Positions 54,180 through 64,000 of a stretch of 64,000 bases of DNA are shown piece after piece. The position numbers and the translations under genes were made by a program. The DNA is from Serratia plymuthica (lineage in GTDB: Bacteria > Pseudomonadota > Gammaproteobacteria > Enterobacterales > Enterobacteriaceae). The stretch spans positions 496,001-560,000 of the forward strand of contig NZ_CP068771.1 of the NCBI RefSeq assembly GCF_018336935.1. The letters are read 5' to 3'. Numbering within the stretch: position 1 is the stretch's first letter; the number at the start of each line of letters is the position of its first letter. The notes beneath the pieces were generated by a model that saw only the letters and a program-made list of their open reading frames with translations, did no database searches and was not told the origin of the DNA.

Positions 54180-55379
54180 TTACCCCAAAACATTCCCCAG
54201 CTGAAATATCGGCAGATACATGGCGATCACCAGCGTCCCGACTATTGCTCCCACCACCAGCATCAATATCGGCTCCAGCGTTTGCGCCAGCGTATCGGCC
54301 AGTTCAAAGGTTTGCTGCTCATGCCACAGCGCCAGCTTGCCCAGCAAGGTGTCAAGCGAGCCGGACTCTTCGCCCACCCGCACCAACTGTTGGCATAATG
54401 GGGGAAAGAGCGCCTGTTGGCCCAGGGCGCTGTAGAAGGTATGGCCCTGCGCAATCTGTTGCCGAACCCTCTCAATCGCCTGGCGGTAAAACAGGCTGTC
54501 TACAGACAGCGCTGCGGCGTTTAGCCCCTCAACCAGCGTTAGCCCCGCCTGCTGCGTCATGGCCAGAATACGGAATGTTTGGCTCAGGCAGCCGCCTTTG
54601 ATCAACTGCGCGATCAGCGGCAAGCGCAACAGCGTCGCCTGTTCGCGCCTGCGCCACTGTGGCTGTGGGTGCAGCCAGCGGAAATAGGAAAATACCGCGC
54701 CGGCCAACATCAACACCAACCATGGTCCGCTGCGGATCAACATCGCGGACAGGTTCAATAGCCCCTGGGTAAACCAGGGCAATGGCGCATCGAACGACTG
54801 GTAAACGCCGGCAAACTCCGGGAGCACCATCACCAGCATCAGAATACTCACCAACAGCGCTACTGCACAGATAAACAGCGGGTAACGCAGCGCCTTAATC
54901 ACTTTTTTTTGCAGTTTTTGTTGCGCCTCCTGCTGTTGGGCCAGCTGCAGACAACAAGCGTCAAGATTGCCGGTCAGTTCCCCGATGGCGATCAACTGGC
55001 GGTAGATGAGCGGAAAGATGGCGCGTTGCCCGGCGATAACGTCGGAGAAGGGCTGTCCCTGCCGTACCTGTTCGGTTATCTCGCGCAGCAGGCAGCGCCA
55101 GGCGGCAGACGGATGTTCTTCCGCCAGCAGTTGCAATCCGTTGACCAGCGGTAACCCGGCTTGCAGCAGGGTGGCGAGTTGGCGGGTGAATTGGATCATG
55201 GGTTCGCCGCGCCATTGGGCGGGGGCAATGCGTTTCCCGCTATTGATATGGCAGGGTTGCAACCCCTGCTCAATAAGCCACTGGCTGACTTGCTGTTTTT
55301 CGTCGCTCATTCGTTCACCCAGGCGCAACTGGCCGTGAGGATCGACGGCTTGCCAAAGGAAAAGGCGTTGTGCTTTCAC
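54180..55379 (-). CDS. hofC: Type IV pilus inner-membrane platform protein
   Basis: PilC/GspF-family polytopic protein that couples the assembly ATPase to pilin in type IV pilus and type II secretion machines. It has 399 residues (E. coli 400). Two repeated GspF domains are visible (about 60-185 and 265-385), each with the Q-GxP-L-L---EE type pattern (LLQAGLPLVNGLQLLAEEHP and TQQAGLTLVEGLNAAAL). Three membrane segments are predicted, near 165-190, 215-235 and 370-395. It overlaps hofB by four bases in the operon ppdD-hofB-hofC. E. coli has the same trio, usually without detectable pili. Confidence 0.92.
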   Translation of the reverse strand: MKAQRLFLWQAVDPHGQLRLGERMSDEKQQVSQWLIEQGLQPCHINSGKRIAPAQWRGEPMIQFTRQLATLLQAGLPLVNGLQLLAEEHPSAAWRCLLREITEQVRQGQPFSDVIAGQRAIFPLIYRQLIAIGELTGNLDACCLQLAQQQEAQQKLQKKVIKALRYPLFICAVALLVSILMLVMVLPEFAGVYQSFDAPLPWFTQGLLNLSAMLIRSGPWLVLMLAGAVFSYFRWLHPQPQWRRREQATLLRLPLIAQLIKGGCLSQTFRILAMTQQAGLTLVEGLNAAALSVDSLFYRQAIERVRQQIAQGHTFYSALGQQALFPPLCQQLVRVGEESGSLDTLLGKLALWHEQQTFELADTLAQTLEPILMLVVGAIVGTLVIAMYLPIFQLGNVLG

Positions 55380-56824
55380 GGCGTAGCTCCGCTTTCGGCG
55401 GTGAGGCCGACAATGCGATATACCTCTTCCAGCGAAGTGAGACCTTGAGAAACCAGCGTTAATCCAGCTTGCAGTAGCGTTATCTGCCCTTGTTGTCGGG
55501 CTATATCGGCCAGTTGACCGGGAGTTGCGCCCTGCAGCAGACCGGCTTGCACTTCCGGCGTGACCATCAGCAGTTCATAAACCCCTGTACGGCCATAGTA
55601 ACCGCTAAAGCAGTGTTCGCATCCGTCAGCCTGCCAGGGCAACAGGGGCTTGGCCCAAATGGCGGCGGGAAAGTGCGCGGGCAGGTTCTGTTGATAGCGG
55701 CAGTGGCTGCACAGTTTGCGCACCAGCCGCTGAGCGATGACCAGCTTCAGGCAGGCGGCGATCAGATAACCCGGAATGCCCATATGGGTCAGGCGCGTCA
55801 GGGTTTCGCTGGTGGAGTTGGTGTGCAGCGTCGAGAGGACCAGATGGCCGGTTTGAGCGGCTTTGACTGCGATTTCCGCCGTTTCCCGGTCGCGGATCTC
55901 ACCGATCATGATGACGTCAGGATCCTGGCGCAGCAAGGCGCGCAATACGCGAGAAAAATCCAGCTCGGTTTTGGGGTTTATCTGGGTCTGGTTAACGCCG
56001 AACAGCGGAATTTCAATCGGGTCCTCGACGCTGCATAAATTGCTTTGCGCGTCATTCAATTGCCGCAGGCCGCTGTACAGCGTGACGGTTTTACCGCTGC
56101 CGGTCGGGCCAGTGACCAGAATCATGCCCTGGGGGCAAGACAGAGCCTCAGCATACTGCGCCAGCGCCGTTTGGCTCATGCCCAATTGATCCAACGGCAG
56201 CTCCTGGCGTTCGGTTTGCAGGATCCTCAACACCACTTTCTCACCGTGCAGCGTCGGCAGGGTGGCGATACGCATCGAGTAACTGGCGTTATCCAGTTGC
56301 ACGCTGAGCTGCCCATCCTGCGGCAGGCGGCGCTCGGCGATATCCAACTGCCCCATGATCTTCAGCCGGGCGATAAGGGGGGCGGCGAGCGGGAAAGGCG
56401 GTGAAGCTACGGCTTGCAACACGCCGTCGATACGTAGCCGGATACGCAGTGTCTGCTGATAAGGTTCGAAATGAATGTCCGAGGCGCGTCGTTGCAGGGC
56501 GATGCGCAGCGTCTGATTGATAAACTGCACCACAGGGGCGTCGCTGTCGTCGTTCAACGAGGGTGCGTCCGGTTTGGCCTCCTGCGTGTTTTGCCCAAGC
56601 CGGTCGCCCTGCATCTGCCGGCGATTCAGTTCCAGCTCCAGCCGGGCCGCAGGCCACTGTTCCAGATGAATGCGTTTGCCGGTGGCGAAACGCAGGGCCG
56701 GCAGCAGCCCCTGCGGCACGTCAGCGTTCAGGGCAACGGTCAGGCTGTCGTCGTTTTCGCTGAGGGCCAGCGCCTGGTAGCGCTGGCACAGAGCGTGAAT
56801 TTCATCGCTGATCGCGAAACTCAT
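55376..56824 (-). CDS. hofB: Type IV pilus assembly ATPase
   Basis: GspE/PilB-type hexameric ATPase that powers pilus extension. It has 482 residues (E. coli 461). The N-terminal region is degenerate. The ATPase core has Walker A GPTGSGKTVTLYSGL, the Asp box EDPIEI, Walker B DPDVIMIGEIRDRETAEIA and the His box TGHLVLSTLHTNS. A Cys4 zinc motif is present as CSHCRYQ...CEHC. The complete motifs argue for a functional enzyme. It follows ppdD by two bases. Confidence 0.93.
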   Translation of the reverse strand: MSFAISDEIHALCQRYQALALSENDDSLTVALNADVPQGLLPALRFATGKRIHLEQWPAARLELELNRRQMQGDRLGQNTQEAKPDAPSLNDDSDAPVVQFINQTLRIALQRRASDIHFEPYQQTLRIRLRIDGVLQAVASPPFPLAAPLIARLKIMGQLDIAERRLPQDGQLSVQLDNASYSMRIATLPTLHGEKVVLRILQTERQELPLDQLGMSQTALAQYAEALSCPQGMILVTGPTGSGKTVTLYSGLRQLNDAQSNLCSVEDPIEIPLFGVNQTQINPKTELDFSRVLRALLRQDPDVIMIGEIRDRETAEIAVKAAQTGHLVLSTLHTNSTSETLTRLTHMGIPGYLIAACLKLVIAQRLVRKLCSHCRYQQNLPAHFPAAIWAKPLLPWQADGCEHCFSGYYGRTGVYELLMVTPEVQAGLLQGATPGQLADIARQQGQITLLQAGLTLVSQGLTSLEEVYRIVGLTAESGATP

Positions 56825-56826
56825 TG

Positions 56827-57270
56827 CTAGGCCCCCTTCGCTGCATCGTCAAAGCGGAAGACTTCCTGGCAGGTTTCCTGCAGATTGGCGTTGTCGCTGG
56901 TGCACAGACGTGTCCAGCGCGTCAGGCCACTGGCGTTTTGGGTGGGCGTCAGCGCTACTGTCAGCCCTTGCAGCGTCTGTGTTCCGGTCAGCGTGATCAC
57001 GCCCTGGCTGACCTTCACGGCGCTGACGTAACGTGAGGTGCCGCCGGCAGGAATGCCTTTACTGCCGGCATTGCAACCCGTCGGCGCGCCGCCATCAAGC
57101 ACACACAGCTCCACGGCCAGCTTGTAAGGCGTCATGACTTGCAGCATGTCAGTCATTGCCGCCTTCTGGATATAGCGTTGGTAGGCGGGTATGCCGATGG
57201 CGCTCAATATCGCGATTATGGCGATCACCACCATCAGTTCGATCAGAGTAAAACCGCGCTGTGTTTCCAT
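56827..57270 (-). CDS. ppdD: Major prepilin PpdD-like type IV pilin
   Basis: Type IVa pilin precursor of 147 residues (E. coli 146). The prepilin peptidase site is METQRG^FTLIELMVVIAIIAILS: a six-residue leader, then phenylalanine and the conserved glutamate at +5. The hydrophobic helix is followed by YQRYIQKAAMTDMLQ. Cysteines near residues 53, 61, 123 and 133 could form the C-terminal disulfides. It is first in ppdD-hofB-hofC. A prepilin peptidase is not in this window. Confidence 0.93.
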   Translation of the reverse strand: METQRGFTLIELMVVIAIIAILSAIGIPAYQRYIQKAAMTDMLQVMTPYKLAVELCVLDGGAPTGCNAGSKGIPAGGTSRYVSAVKVSQGVITLTGTQTLQGLTVALTPTQNASGLTRWTRLCTSDNANLQETCQEVFRFDDAAKGA

Positions 57271-57429
57271 TGTTATTGCCTCCTTGTGAATGTGGAGGTG
57301 ACGGTAACGGCTCAGGCTGCGGGCTTCTAGCGGGGAGTGAGTGTTCTGCGGCGCGTTTCCACGGCAAGTTGTTCAGTTTGCAGCGGCGTGAAAATAGTTG
57401 CGGCGGGGGTCGCAATGTTGATGCAAAAG

Positions 57430-57455
57430 CACCGCCCCAGTTTGCCAGGGCGGTG
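57430..57455 (-). terminator. nadC terminator
   Basis: CACCGCCC (57430-57437) pairs with GGGCGGTG (57448-57455). On the minus strand it is followed by CTTTTGCATC, just after the nadC stop and before ppdD. Confidence 0.75.
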
Positions 57456-57468
57456 TGAATGGCGGAGA

Positions 57469-58401
<933 letters not shown>

Positions 58402-58444
58402 CTACTCTGTTGCCGTGATAAGTACCACCGCAGAGAGGTGTCTG

Positions 58445-59041
58445 ATGCAGTTAGAGCATGGCTGGATTGTGGGGGTGAAACGGATTGTTTCGCCGCATTG
58501 CGATCTTCGCCCGAATGATGAAGCCCCTTCGCTGTTGGTGATCCACAATATCAGCCTGCCGCCCGGCGAGTTTGGCGGCCCCTATATCGATCGGTTGTTT
58601 ACCGGCACGCTCGATCCCGCAGAACACCCTTATTTTTCCGGTATCCATCAGCTTCGGGTTTCGGCGCATTGTCTGATCCGTCGCGAGGGTGAAATCATTC
58701 AGTATGTGCCGTTCGACAAGCGCGCCTGGCACGCCGGCGTTTCCGAGTATCAGGGGCGCGAACGCTGCAACGATTTTTCGATTGGCATTGAACTGGAAGG
58801 TACCGACCAACTGCCGTTCACGCCACAGCAATACCAGAGCCTGAAAGCGGTGACCGCGCTGCTAATCAGGTATTATCCGATGTCGGCGGCGAGCATTACC
58901 GGGCACAGTGACATTGCCCCTGGCCGCAAAACCGATCCAGGCCCGGCGTTTGACTGGGGTTTTTATCTGGCATCTCTGGAACAACCCGGTGAGCCCGATG
59001 GCGCTATGCTTGGGAAAATGGAAAGGGAGAGGAGTCGCTAA
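58445..59041 (+). CDS. ampD: 1,6-anhydro-N-acetylmuramyl-L-alanine amidase
   Basis: Cytoplasmic zinc amidase that recycles anhydro-muropeptides. Its loss derepresses inducible AmpC beta-lactamase. The ATG at 58445, with GAGAGG upstream, gives 198 residues (E. coli 183), the difference being a longer C-terminal tail. The zinc ligands are H34 in [15 protein letters not shown] and the histidine and aspartate of [14 protein letters not shown]. The catalytic region RAWHAGVS and GIELEGTD are conserved. A longer in-frame reading to 58373 lies in the nadC-ampD promoter gap and is unlikely. It overlaps ampE by one base. Confidence 0.95.
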   Translation: MQLEHGWIVGVKRIVSPHCDLRPNDEAPSLLVIHNISLPPGEFGGPYIDRLFTGTLDPAEHPYFSGIHQLRVSAHCLIRREGEIIQYVPFDKRAWHAGVSEYQGRERCNDFSIGIELEGTDQLPFTPQQYQSLKAVTALLIRYYPMSAASITGHSDIAPGRKTDPGPAFDWGFYLASLEQPGEPDGAMLGKMERERSR

Positions 59042-59895
59042 TGACGCTGTTTACGCTGTTACTGGTTCTGGCGTGGGAACGTTTGTTCAAGCTGGGGGAG
59101 CACTGGCAGCTGGATCATCGCCTGGAAGTGGTGTTCCATCGGCTGCATAGGTTTTCGCTGGCGCAGACGCTGCTGCTGACCGCCGCCTGGATGGTGGTGG
59201 TGTGGGGCATTCTGTGGTTGGCCCACGGGCTGTTTTTCGGCGTGGTGACGCTGCTGCTGTGGATTATTATTGATTTGCTGTGTGTGGGCGCCGGCATCAA
59301 GCGCAAACACTATCGCGCCTATCTTAAGGCGGCGCGGCAGGGAGATGCTCATGCCAGCGACCAGATGGCGGAGGAGTTGGCGCTGATCCACGGTTTGCCG
59401 GTAGATTGCAGCGAAGAGCTGCGCCTGCGCGAGCTGCAAAATGCGCTGCTGTGGACCAACTTCCGTTATTATCTGGCGCCGCTGTTTTGGTTTGTGGTCT
59501 GTGGGCCATACGGGCCAATCGCACTGGCGGGTTATGCTTTCCTGCGTGCTTATCAAACCTGGCTGGCGCGCCACAATACCCCTCTGGAGCGTTCGCAATC
59601 CGGCATCGATCATCTGCTGCACTGGCTGGACTGGATCCCGGTGCGCCTGGCCGGCGTGGCCTACGCGCTGCTGGGGCACGGTGAAAAAGCCTTGCCGGCA
59701 TGGTTTGCGTCGTTGGGCGACCGCCATACCTCGCAATATCAGGTACTGACTCGCCTGGCGCAGTTCTCTCTGGCGCGTGAGCCTCACAGGGACCCGGTGC
59801 AAACTCCGCGTGCGGCGGTTACTCTGGCGCGCAAGGTGACGATGATTATCGTGGTGGTAGTGGCGCTGTTGACGATTTACGGCACCTTGCTCTAA
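59041..59895 (+). CDS. ampE: Regulatory membrane protein AmpE
   Basis: Inner-membrane protein co-transcribed with ampD. It has 284 residues, identical in length to E. coli. The start overlaps the ampD stop (TAATG). Predicted membrane segments lie near residues 40-60, 65-85, 145-170 and at the C-terminus 262-282. The segment [31 protein letters not shown] is conserved. It was once proposed as a sensor for beta-lactamase induction, but its biochemical role remains unclear. Confidence 0.94.
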   Translation: MTLFTLLLVLAWERLFKLGEHWQLDHRLEVVFHRLHRFSLAQTLLLTAAWMVVVWGILWLAHGLFFGVVTLLLWIIIDLLCVGAGIKRKHYRAYLKAARQGDAHASDQMAEELALIHGLPVDCSEELRLRELQNALLWTNFRYYLAPLFWFVVCGPYGPIALAGYAFLRAYQTWLARHNTPLERSQSGIDHLLHWLDWIPVRLAGVAYALLGHGEKALPAWFASLGDRHTSQYQVLTRLAQFSLAREPHRDPVQTPRAAVTLARKVTMIIVVVVALLTIYGTLL

Positions 59896-59905
59896 TGATG
59901 AAAAT

Positions 59906-59942
59906 AAAAACGGGCGCTCAGTTCACACTGGCGCCCGTTTTT
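59906..59942. terminator. Bidirectional terminator between ampE and hemL
   Basis: AAAAACGGGCGC (59906-59917) pairs perfectly with GCGCCCGTTTTT (59931-59942). The A-run and T-run serve both convergent genes. Confidence 0.9.
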
Positions 59943-59958
59943 GTTTGGCAGCGAGATA

Positions 59959-61248
59959 TTACAGTTTGGCGAAGCAGCGGCGTGCGGCATCTATGGTGCG
60001 CTGAATGTCTTCCTTGCTGTGCGCAACGGACATAAATCCGGCTTCAAAGGCTGAAGGCGCCAGATAAACCCCTTCATCCAGCATCAGGTGGAAGAAGCGC
60101 TTGAAGCGTTCCACATCGCACTGCATCACGTCCTGGTAGCAGGTCACCGCCGGGGCATCGGTAAAGAACAGGCCGAACATGCCGCCGACGTGGTTGACGA
60201 CCAACGGGACGTTTTCTTCTTTGGCGGCACCCAGCAGGCCTTCTGCCAGCATATCGGTCAATTCGGTCAGCGTCTGGTGGATACCGACCTGCGAAACCTC
60301 GGTCAGGCAGGCATAACCGGCCGCCATCGCAATCGGGTTACCGGACAGCGTCCCCGCCTGATAGACCGGGCCGGTTGGCGCCAATGCCGCCATCACGTCG
60401 CGACGGCCGCCGAACGCGCCGACAGGCATGCCGCCGCCGATGATTTTGCCCAGACAGGTGAGGTCGGGTCTCACATCGTAATAGGCCTGCGCCCCGGCCA
60501 GCGCGACGCGAAAGCCGGTCATCACCTCATCGATAATCAACAGTGCGCCGTATTTGTCGCACAACGCACGCAGACCCGGCAGGAATTCCGGCAGCGGCGG
60601 CACGCAGTTCATGTTGCCGGCGACCGGCTCGACGATGATGCAGGCGATCTCGGAAGGATACTGCTCGAAAGCGGTGCGGACTGACTCCAGATCGTTGTAG
60701 GTGCAGGTCAGCGTGTGCTTGGCGAAATCGGCCGGCACGCCCGGCGAGTTCGGTTGGCCCAGGGTCAGCGCACCGGAACCGGCTTTCACCAGCAGGCAGT
60801 CGGCGTGGCCGTGGTAGCAGCCCTCGAATTTGATGATTTTATCGCGGTTGGTGTAGCCACGCGCCAAACGGATAGCGCTCATGGTGGCCTCGGTACCCGA
60901 GTTGACCATTCGCACCATATCCATGGTCGGCACCAATTCGGTCACCAACTCCGCCATTTTGACTTCCATCTCGGTGGGGGCGCCAAAACTCAGGCCGCGC
61001 TGCGCCGCTTCGATGACCGCGTTGCGGATAGCCGGGTGATTGTGCCCCAGCAGCATCGGGCCCCAGGAACCGACGTAGTCGATATAGGCTTTGCCGTCGA
61101 CGTCGAACAGGTAAGCCCCGTCCGCCCGTTCGATAAACAGCGGCACTCCGCCAACGCCGGTGAATGCGCGCACCGGAGAGTTAACCCCGCCTGGGATAAC
61201 TTGTTGTGCCTGGGCATACAGACTTTCGGACTTGCTGTGTAAGCTCAT
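59959..61248 (-). CDS. hemL: Glutamate-1-semialdehyde 2,1-aminomutase
   Basis: PLP enzyme that makes 5-aminolevulinate, the C5-route precursor of heme. It has 429 residues (E. coli 426), with three extra N-terminal residues. The PLP lysine is K268 in [17 protein letters not shown]. The aminotransferase region [10 protein letters not shown] and the gating-loop residues in [24 protein letters not shown] are intact. It is convergent with ampE and divergent from clcA. In E. coli hemL is far from ampE. Confidence 0.97.
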   Translation of the reverse strand: MSLHSKSESLYAQAQQVIPGGVNSPVRAFTGVGGVPLFIERADGAYLFDVDGKAYIDYVGSWGPMLLGHNHPAIRNAVIEAAQRGLSFGAPTEMEVKMAELVTELVPTMDMVRMVNSGTEATMSAIRLARGYTNRDKIIKFEGCYHGHADCLLVKAGSGALTLGQPNSPGVPADFAKHTLTCTYNDLESVRTAFEQYPSEIACIIVEPVAGNMNCVPPLPEFLPGLRALCDKYGALLIIDEVMTGFRVALAGAQAYYDVRPDLTCLGKIIGGGMPVGAFGGRRDVMAALAPTGPVYQAGTLSGNPIAMAAGYACLTEVSQVGIHQTLTELTDMLAEGLLGAAKEENVPLVVNHVGGMFGLFFTDAPAVTCYQDVMQCDVERFKRFFHLMLDEGVYLAPSAFEAGFMSVAHSKEDIQRTIDAARRCFAKL

Positions 61249-61427
61249 AAATCGGCTCCTGGATTCTCTTTTGAATGATTTGATCGCGCTATTCTAGAGA
61301 AGTGTTCGTCGATATGAAACGATCACAGTCAGATACCTATTTGGGGGAGTAGTTGGTCAGCGGGTGCGTTAGAATAATCGGCTTCCCTATTTGTATTACA
61401 TTTGATTCCGCTAATGAATAACCCATT

Positions 61428-62867
61428 ATGACTGAATTGCAACAACAGCCGCCTGTGGCGCGGGCTCCACGCTTGAAACGCAGCGATGCGGTACGTCGGT
61501 TTATCCGCCAAGATAAAACGCCGGTGGCGATCCTGTTTATGGCTGCGGTGGTGGGTACCCTGGCGGGATTGCTCGGCGTAGCCTTTGATAAGGCGGTGGA
61601 CTGGGTGCAGCAGCGGCGTTTCTCCGCGCTGGCGCAGGTCGCCGATTCCTGGATCCTGGTTTGGCCGCTGGCCTTCATTCTTTCTGCTGCGCTGGCGGTG
61701 CTGGGGTATTACCTGGTGCGGCGCTTTGCGCCGGAGGCGGGCGGTTCAGGCATACCGGAGATCGAAGGGGCGTTGGAAGAACTGCGCCCGGTGCGCTGGT
61801 GGCGAGTGATCCCGGTGAAGTTTATCGGCGGCATGGGCACGCTGGGGGCGGGCATGGTGCTCGGCCGTGAAGGGCCTACGGTGCAGATGGGGGGCAACGT
61901 CGGGCGTATGGTATTGGATATCTTCCGCATGCGCGGCGCTGAAGCGCGTCATTCGTTGCTGGCCACCGGCGCGGCTGCCGGCCTTTCCGCCGCCTTCAAT
62001 GCGCCGCTGGCGGGCATTCTGTTTATCATTGAGGAAATGCGCCCACAGTTCCGCTACAACCTGCTCTCGATTAAAGCGGTGTTTATCGGCGTGATCATGT
62101 CGAGCGTCGTGTTTCAGCTGTTCAATGGCGAACACTCGGTGATTGAAGTCGGCAAGCTTTCCTCTGCGCCGATCAACACACTCTGGCTGTATCTGGTGCT
62201 GGGTGCCGTGTTCGGTGCCGTGGGGGTGATGTTTAACGCCCTGATTTTTCGCACTCAAGATCTTTTCGCCCGTCTCCACGGCGGGAAGATGCGTAATATC
62301 CTGATGATTGGCGGGCTGCTCGGCGGTACGTGCGGCATTCTGGGGCTGATCCAGCCGCAAGCGGCGGGGGGCGGTTTTGGTTTGATCCCCATTGCTGCCG
62401 CCGGCAATTACAGCGTCGGTATGCTGCTGTTTATTTTCATCACCCGGGTGATCACCACGCTGCTGTGCTTCGGTTCCGGCGCGCCGGGTGGGATCTTTGC
62501 GCCAATGTTAGCGCTGGGCACGCTGTTTGGCACCGCTTTTGGCCTGGCCGGTGCACACCTGTTTCCACAGTACGGCATTGAGGCCGGTACTTTCGCCATT
62601 GCCGGAATGGGCGCGTTGTTTGCCGCCACGGTGCGCGCACCCTTGACCGGGATCGTGCTGGTGCTGGAGATGACCGATAATTACCAGCTCATACTGCCAA
62701 TGATCATTACCTGCCTTGGTGCTACGCTGGTGGCGCAGTTCCTCGGGGGCAAGCCGTTGTATTCGTCGATCTTGATCCGTACGTTGCGGCGGCAGGAAGA
62801 GCTGCAGGCGCGTGAGGCGGCAGATAAAACAGGTAAAGAAAATACAACAAATGCGGTGAATACTTGA
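61428..62867 (+). CDS. clcA: H+/Cl- exchange transporter ClcA
   Basis: CLC-family antiporter that exchanges two chloride ions for one proton and supports extreme acid resistance. It has 479 residues (E. coli 473). The selectivity segments GSGIPEIEG and [12 protein letters not shown] are present. The gating glutamate E148, proton glutamate E203 and inner tyrosine Y445 fall at the same numbers as in E. coli, so exchange function is expected. The C-terminal tail is a few residues longer. Confidence 0.96.
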   Translation: MTELQQQPPVARAPRLKRSDAVRRFIRQDKTPVAILFMAAVVGTLAGLLGVAFDKAVDWVQQRRFSALAQVADSWILVWPLAFILSAALAVLGYYLVRRFAPEAGGSGIPEIEGALEELRPVRWWRVIPVKFIGGMGTLGAGMVLGREGPTVQMGGNVGRMVLDIFRMRGAEARHSLLATGAAAGLSAAFNAPLAGILFIIEEMRPQFRYNLLSIKAVFIGVIMSSVVFQLFNGEHSVIEVGKLSSAPINTLWLYLVLGAVFGAVGVMFNALIFRTQDLFARLHGGKMRNILMIGGLLGGTCGILGLIQPQAAGGGFGLIPIAAAGNYSVGMLLFIFITRVITTLLCFGSGAPGGIFAPMLALGTLFGTAFGLAGAHLFPQYGIEAGTFAIAGMGALFAATVRAPLTGIVLVLEMTDNYQLILPMIITCLGATLVAQFLGGKPLYSSILIRTLRRQEELQAREAADKTGKENTTNAVNT

Positions 62868-62956
62868 ACGCAACACTCAGGTATTGGATAATCAAAAACA
62901 TTAATCAGACTGCCATTGTAGCGGCCTGATGCAGAACAATGTTGGGAGTAAAGAGT

Positions 62957-63301
62957 ATGAGTGATGAAACAGCACTGCCCCTGCAATTTACCGAGGCAGC
63001 AGCAAGCAAGGTTAAAGTCTTGATTGCTGACGAAGAAAATCCGAATCTGAAGTTGCGGGTTTATATTACCGGTGGCGGCTGCAGCGGATTCCAGTACGGC
63101 TTCACTTTTGACGACAAGGTCAATGACGGCGATATGACCATCGAGAAGCAGGGCGTTGCGCTGGTGGTTGACCCAATGAGCCTGCAATATCTGGTGGGCG
63201 GTTCGGTCGATTATACCGAAGGGCTGGAAGGTTCACGTTTCGTGGTAACCAACCCTAACGCCAAAACCACCTGCGGCTGCGGTTCTTCGTTCAGCGTCTG
63301 A
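62957..63301 (+). CDS. erpA: Iron-sulfur cluster insertion protein ErpA
   Basis: A-type carrier that delivers [4Fe-4S] clusters to essential enzymes such as IspG and IspH. The ATG at 62957 gives 114 residues, the E. coli length. The cluster cysteines are C42 in GGGCSGFQY and the pair in [16 protein letters not shown]-type sequence (TTGGGAGTAAAGAGT) lies upstream. It is followed by a strong terminator and converges with yadS. Confidence 0.96.
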   Translation: MSDETALPLQFTEAAASKVKVLIADEENPNLKLRVYITGGGCSGFQYGFTFDDKVNDGDMTIEKQGVALVVDPMSLQYLVGGSVDYTEGLEGSRFVVTNPNAKTTCGCGSSFSV

Positions 63302-63320
63302 TCCCGCCGGCAGCAGCATA

Positions 63321-63355
63321 AAACCCGCCAACCTCACCGGTTTGCGGGTTTTTTT
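63321..63355. terminator. Terminator between erpA and yadS
   Basis: AAACCCGC (63321-63328) pairs with GCGGGTTT (63344-63351), followed by further T. The A-run on the left arm allows use by the opposite strand. Confidence 0.85.
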
Positions 63356-63407
63356 ATGGCTGCCATTTCGCTCTGGCCCGAGCCGGGTTTGCTTCGGCCG
63401 GCAGCCG

Positions 63408-64000
63408 CTATTGTTCGAGGATAAACGCCGGTAGTTTCAGGTGCCAGCGAATGGCCGCCAGCCGGATCGCCAGCGTGATGCCCATGCCAAGCATCATCGC
63501 CTGCTGCAGCGGCATACCGAAGGTGGCGAAGGCGGTCGCGTGCACGATGCCGCCGACAATACAGGCGGTGGCATAGATCTCGGTTCGCAGGATCATCGGA
63601 ATTTCCCGTGCCAGCACGTCACGGATAATGCCGCCGCCAACCCCGGTAATGACGCCCATGCAGACCGCCACCAGCGGGCCGGTATCGGCGGCGAAGGCTT
63701 TATTGACGCCGATGCCGACGAACACCGCCAGCCCGACGGCATCCAGCACCGGCAGGATCCACTTCGGCAGGCGTCGCGGCTGGCGTACCAGCAACAGCGT
63801 CAGCACGCAGGTTATCATCGCCACCACCAGATCGGTCGGATCTTTCACCCAAAATACCGGGCCATTGGCCAGCGCCATATCGCGAATGGTACCGCCGCCG
63901 ACCGCCGTGACCACGCCGAGCACCAACACGCCGAACGGATCCATGCGCAGTTTGCCGGCCAGCAATACGCCGGAAATAGCAAACACCGCAGTACCGAGAA
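63408..64000 (-). CDS. yadS: TRIC cation channel-like membrane protein YadS, 5' end outside window
   Basis: UPF0126/TRIC-family inner-membrane protein of unknown physiological role. Two homologous three-helix repeats are visible, each with the glycine motif GGG-[IT]-IRD: VTAVGGGTIRDMAL and ITGVGGGIIRDVLAREIP. The visible frame is open to the window edge. Residues before FAISGVLLAGK read LGTAV, matching E. coli YadS (VGTAVFAISGVLLAGK), so about 10 N-terminal residues are missing and the apparent GTG start at 63986 is not the real one. It converges with erpA. Confidence 0.93.
   Translation of the reverse strand, partial: LGTAVFAISGVLLAGKLRMDPFGVLVLGVVTAVGGGTIRDMALANGPVFWVKDPTDLVVAMITCVLTLLLVRQPRRLPKWILPVLDAVGLAVFVGIGVNKAFAADTGPLVAVCMGVITGVGGGIIRDVLAREIPMILRTEIYATACIVGGIVHATAFATFGMPLQQAMMLGMGITLAIRLAAIRWHLKLPAFILEQ

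Overview
The window is a chromosomal segment of a GC-rich member of the Enterobacterales, most likely Serratia or a close relative in the Yersiniaceae. Almost every protein reads as a close homologue of an E. coli protein. The gene order follows the E. coli 1.5-4 minute region, from polB through dedA, thi, sgr, leu, ilvIH, cra, the dcw cluster, secMA, coaE, guaC, hof, nadC and ampDE to hemL-clcA-erpA-yadS, with lineage-specific additions and losses. The additions relative to E. coli are ilvBN between dedA and thiQ, a DASS-family anion permease between setA and leuD, an acyl-CoA-synthetase-like gene between leuO and ilvI, alaE after cra, and dciA (DUF721) between lpxC and secM. The pdh-acnB-spe block that E. 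coli carries between ampE and hemL is absent.

Layout. 1-3.5 kb: polB (SOS polymerase II) divergent from dedA. 3.5-5.8 kb: the ivbL-ilvB-ilvN attenuated acetolactate synthase operon. 5.8-9.4 kb: thiBPQ thiamine importer under a TPP riboswitch. 9.4-12.7 kb: sgrR, the SgrS/SgrT dual-function RNA and setA (sugar-phosphate stress). 12.8-14.3 kb: DASS permease. 14.4-19.3 kb: leuLABCD. 19.9-25.9 kb: leuO, acyl-CoA ligase, ilvIH. 26.2-27.7 kb: cra and alaE. 28.5-46.4 kb: the whole division and cell-wall cluster, mraZ to lpxC. 46.4-52.5 kb: dciA, secM-secA, mutT, yacG-zapD-coaE. 53-59.9 kb: guaC, hofCB-ppdD pilus genes, nadC, ampDE. 60-64 kb: hemL, clcA, erpA and yadS, the last cut by the window edge.

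Three themes tie the genes together. Branched-chain amino acid metabolism is concentrated here: two acetolactate synthases, leucine synthesis, LeuO and two leader-peptide attenuators. Peptidoglycan synthesis and septation run as one near-continuous transcription block, with overlapping or closely spaced genes. RNA-level control recurs: two attenuators, a TPP riboswitch, SgrS, the SecM arrest peptide and a candidate structured leader before the DASS gene.

The most striking non-coding feature is a family of ERIC (enterobacterial repetitive intergenic consensus) elements, six near-complete and at least one partial. One copy sits inside the TPP riboswitch aptamer of thiB. Another lies in the polB 5' leader, just downstream of a candidate LexA box. 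Two copies upstream of guaC share a single TATA. No phage, plasmid, insertion sequence, CRISPR array, tRNA or rRNA was seen.
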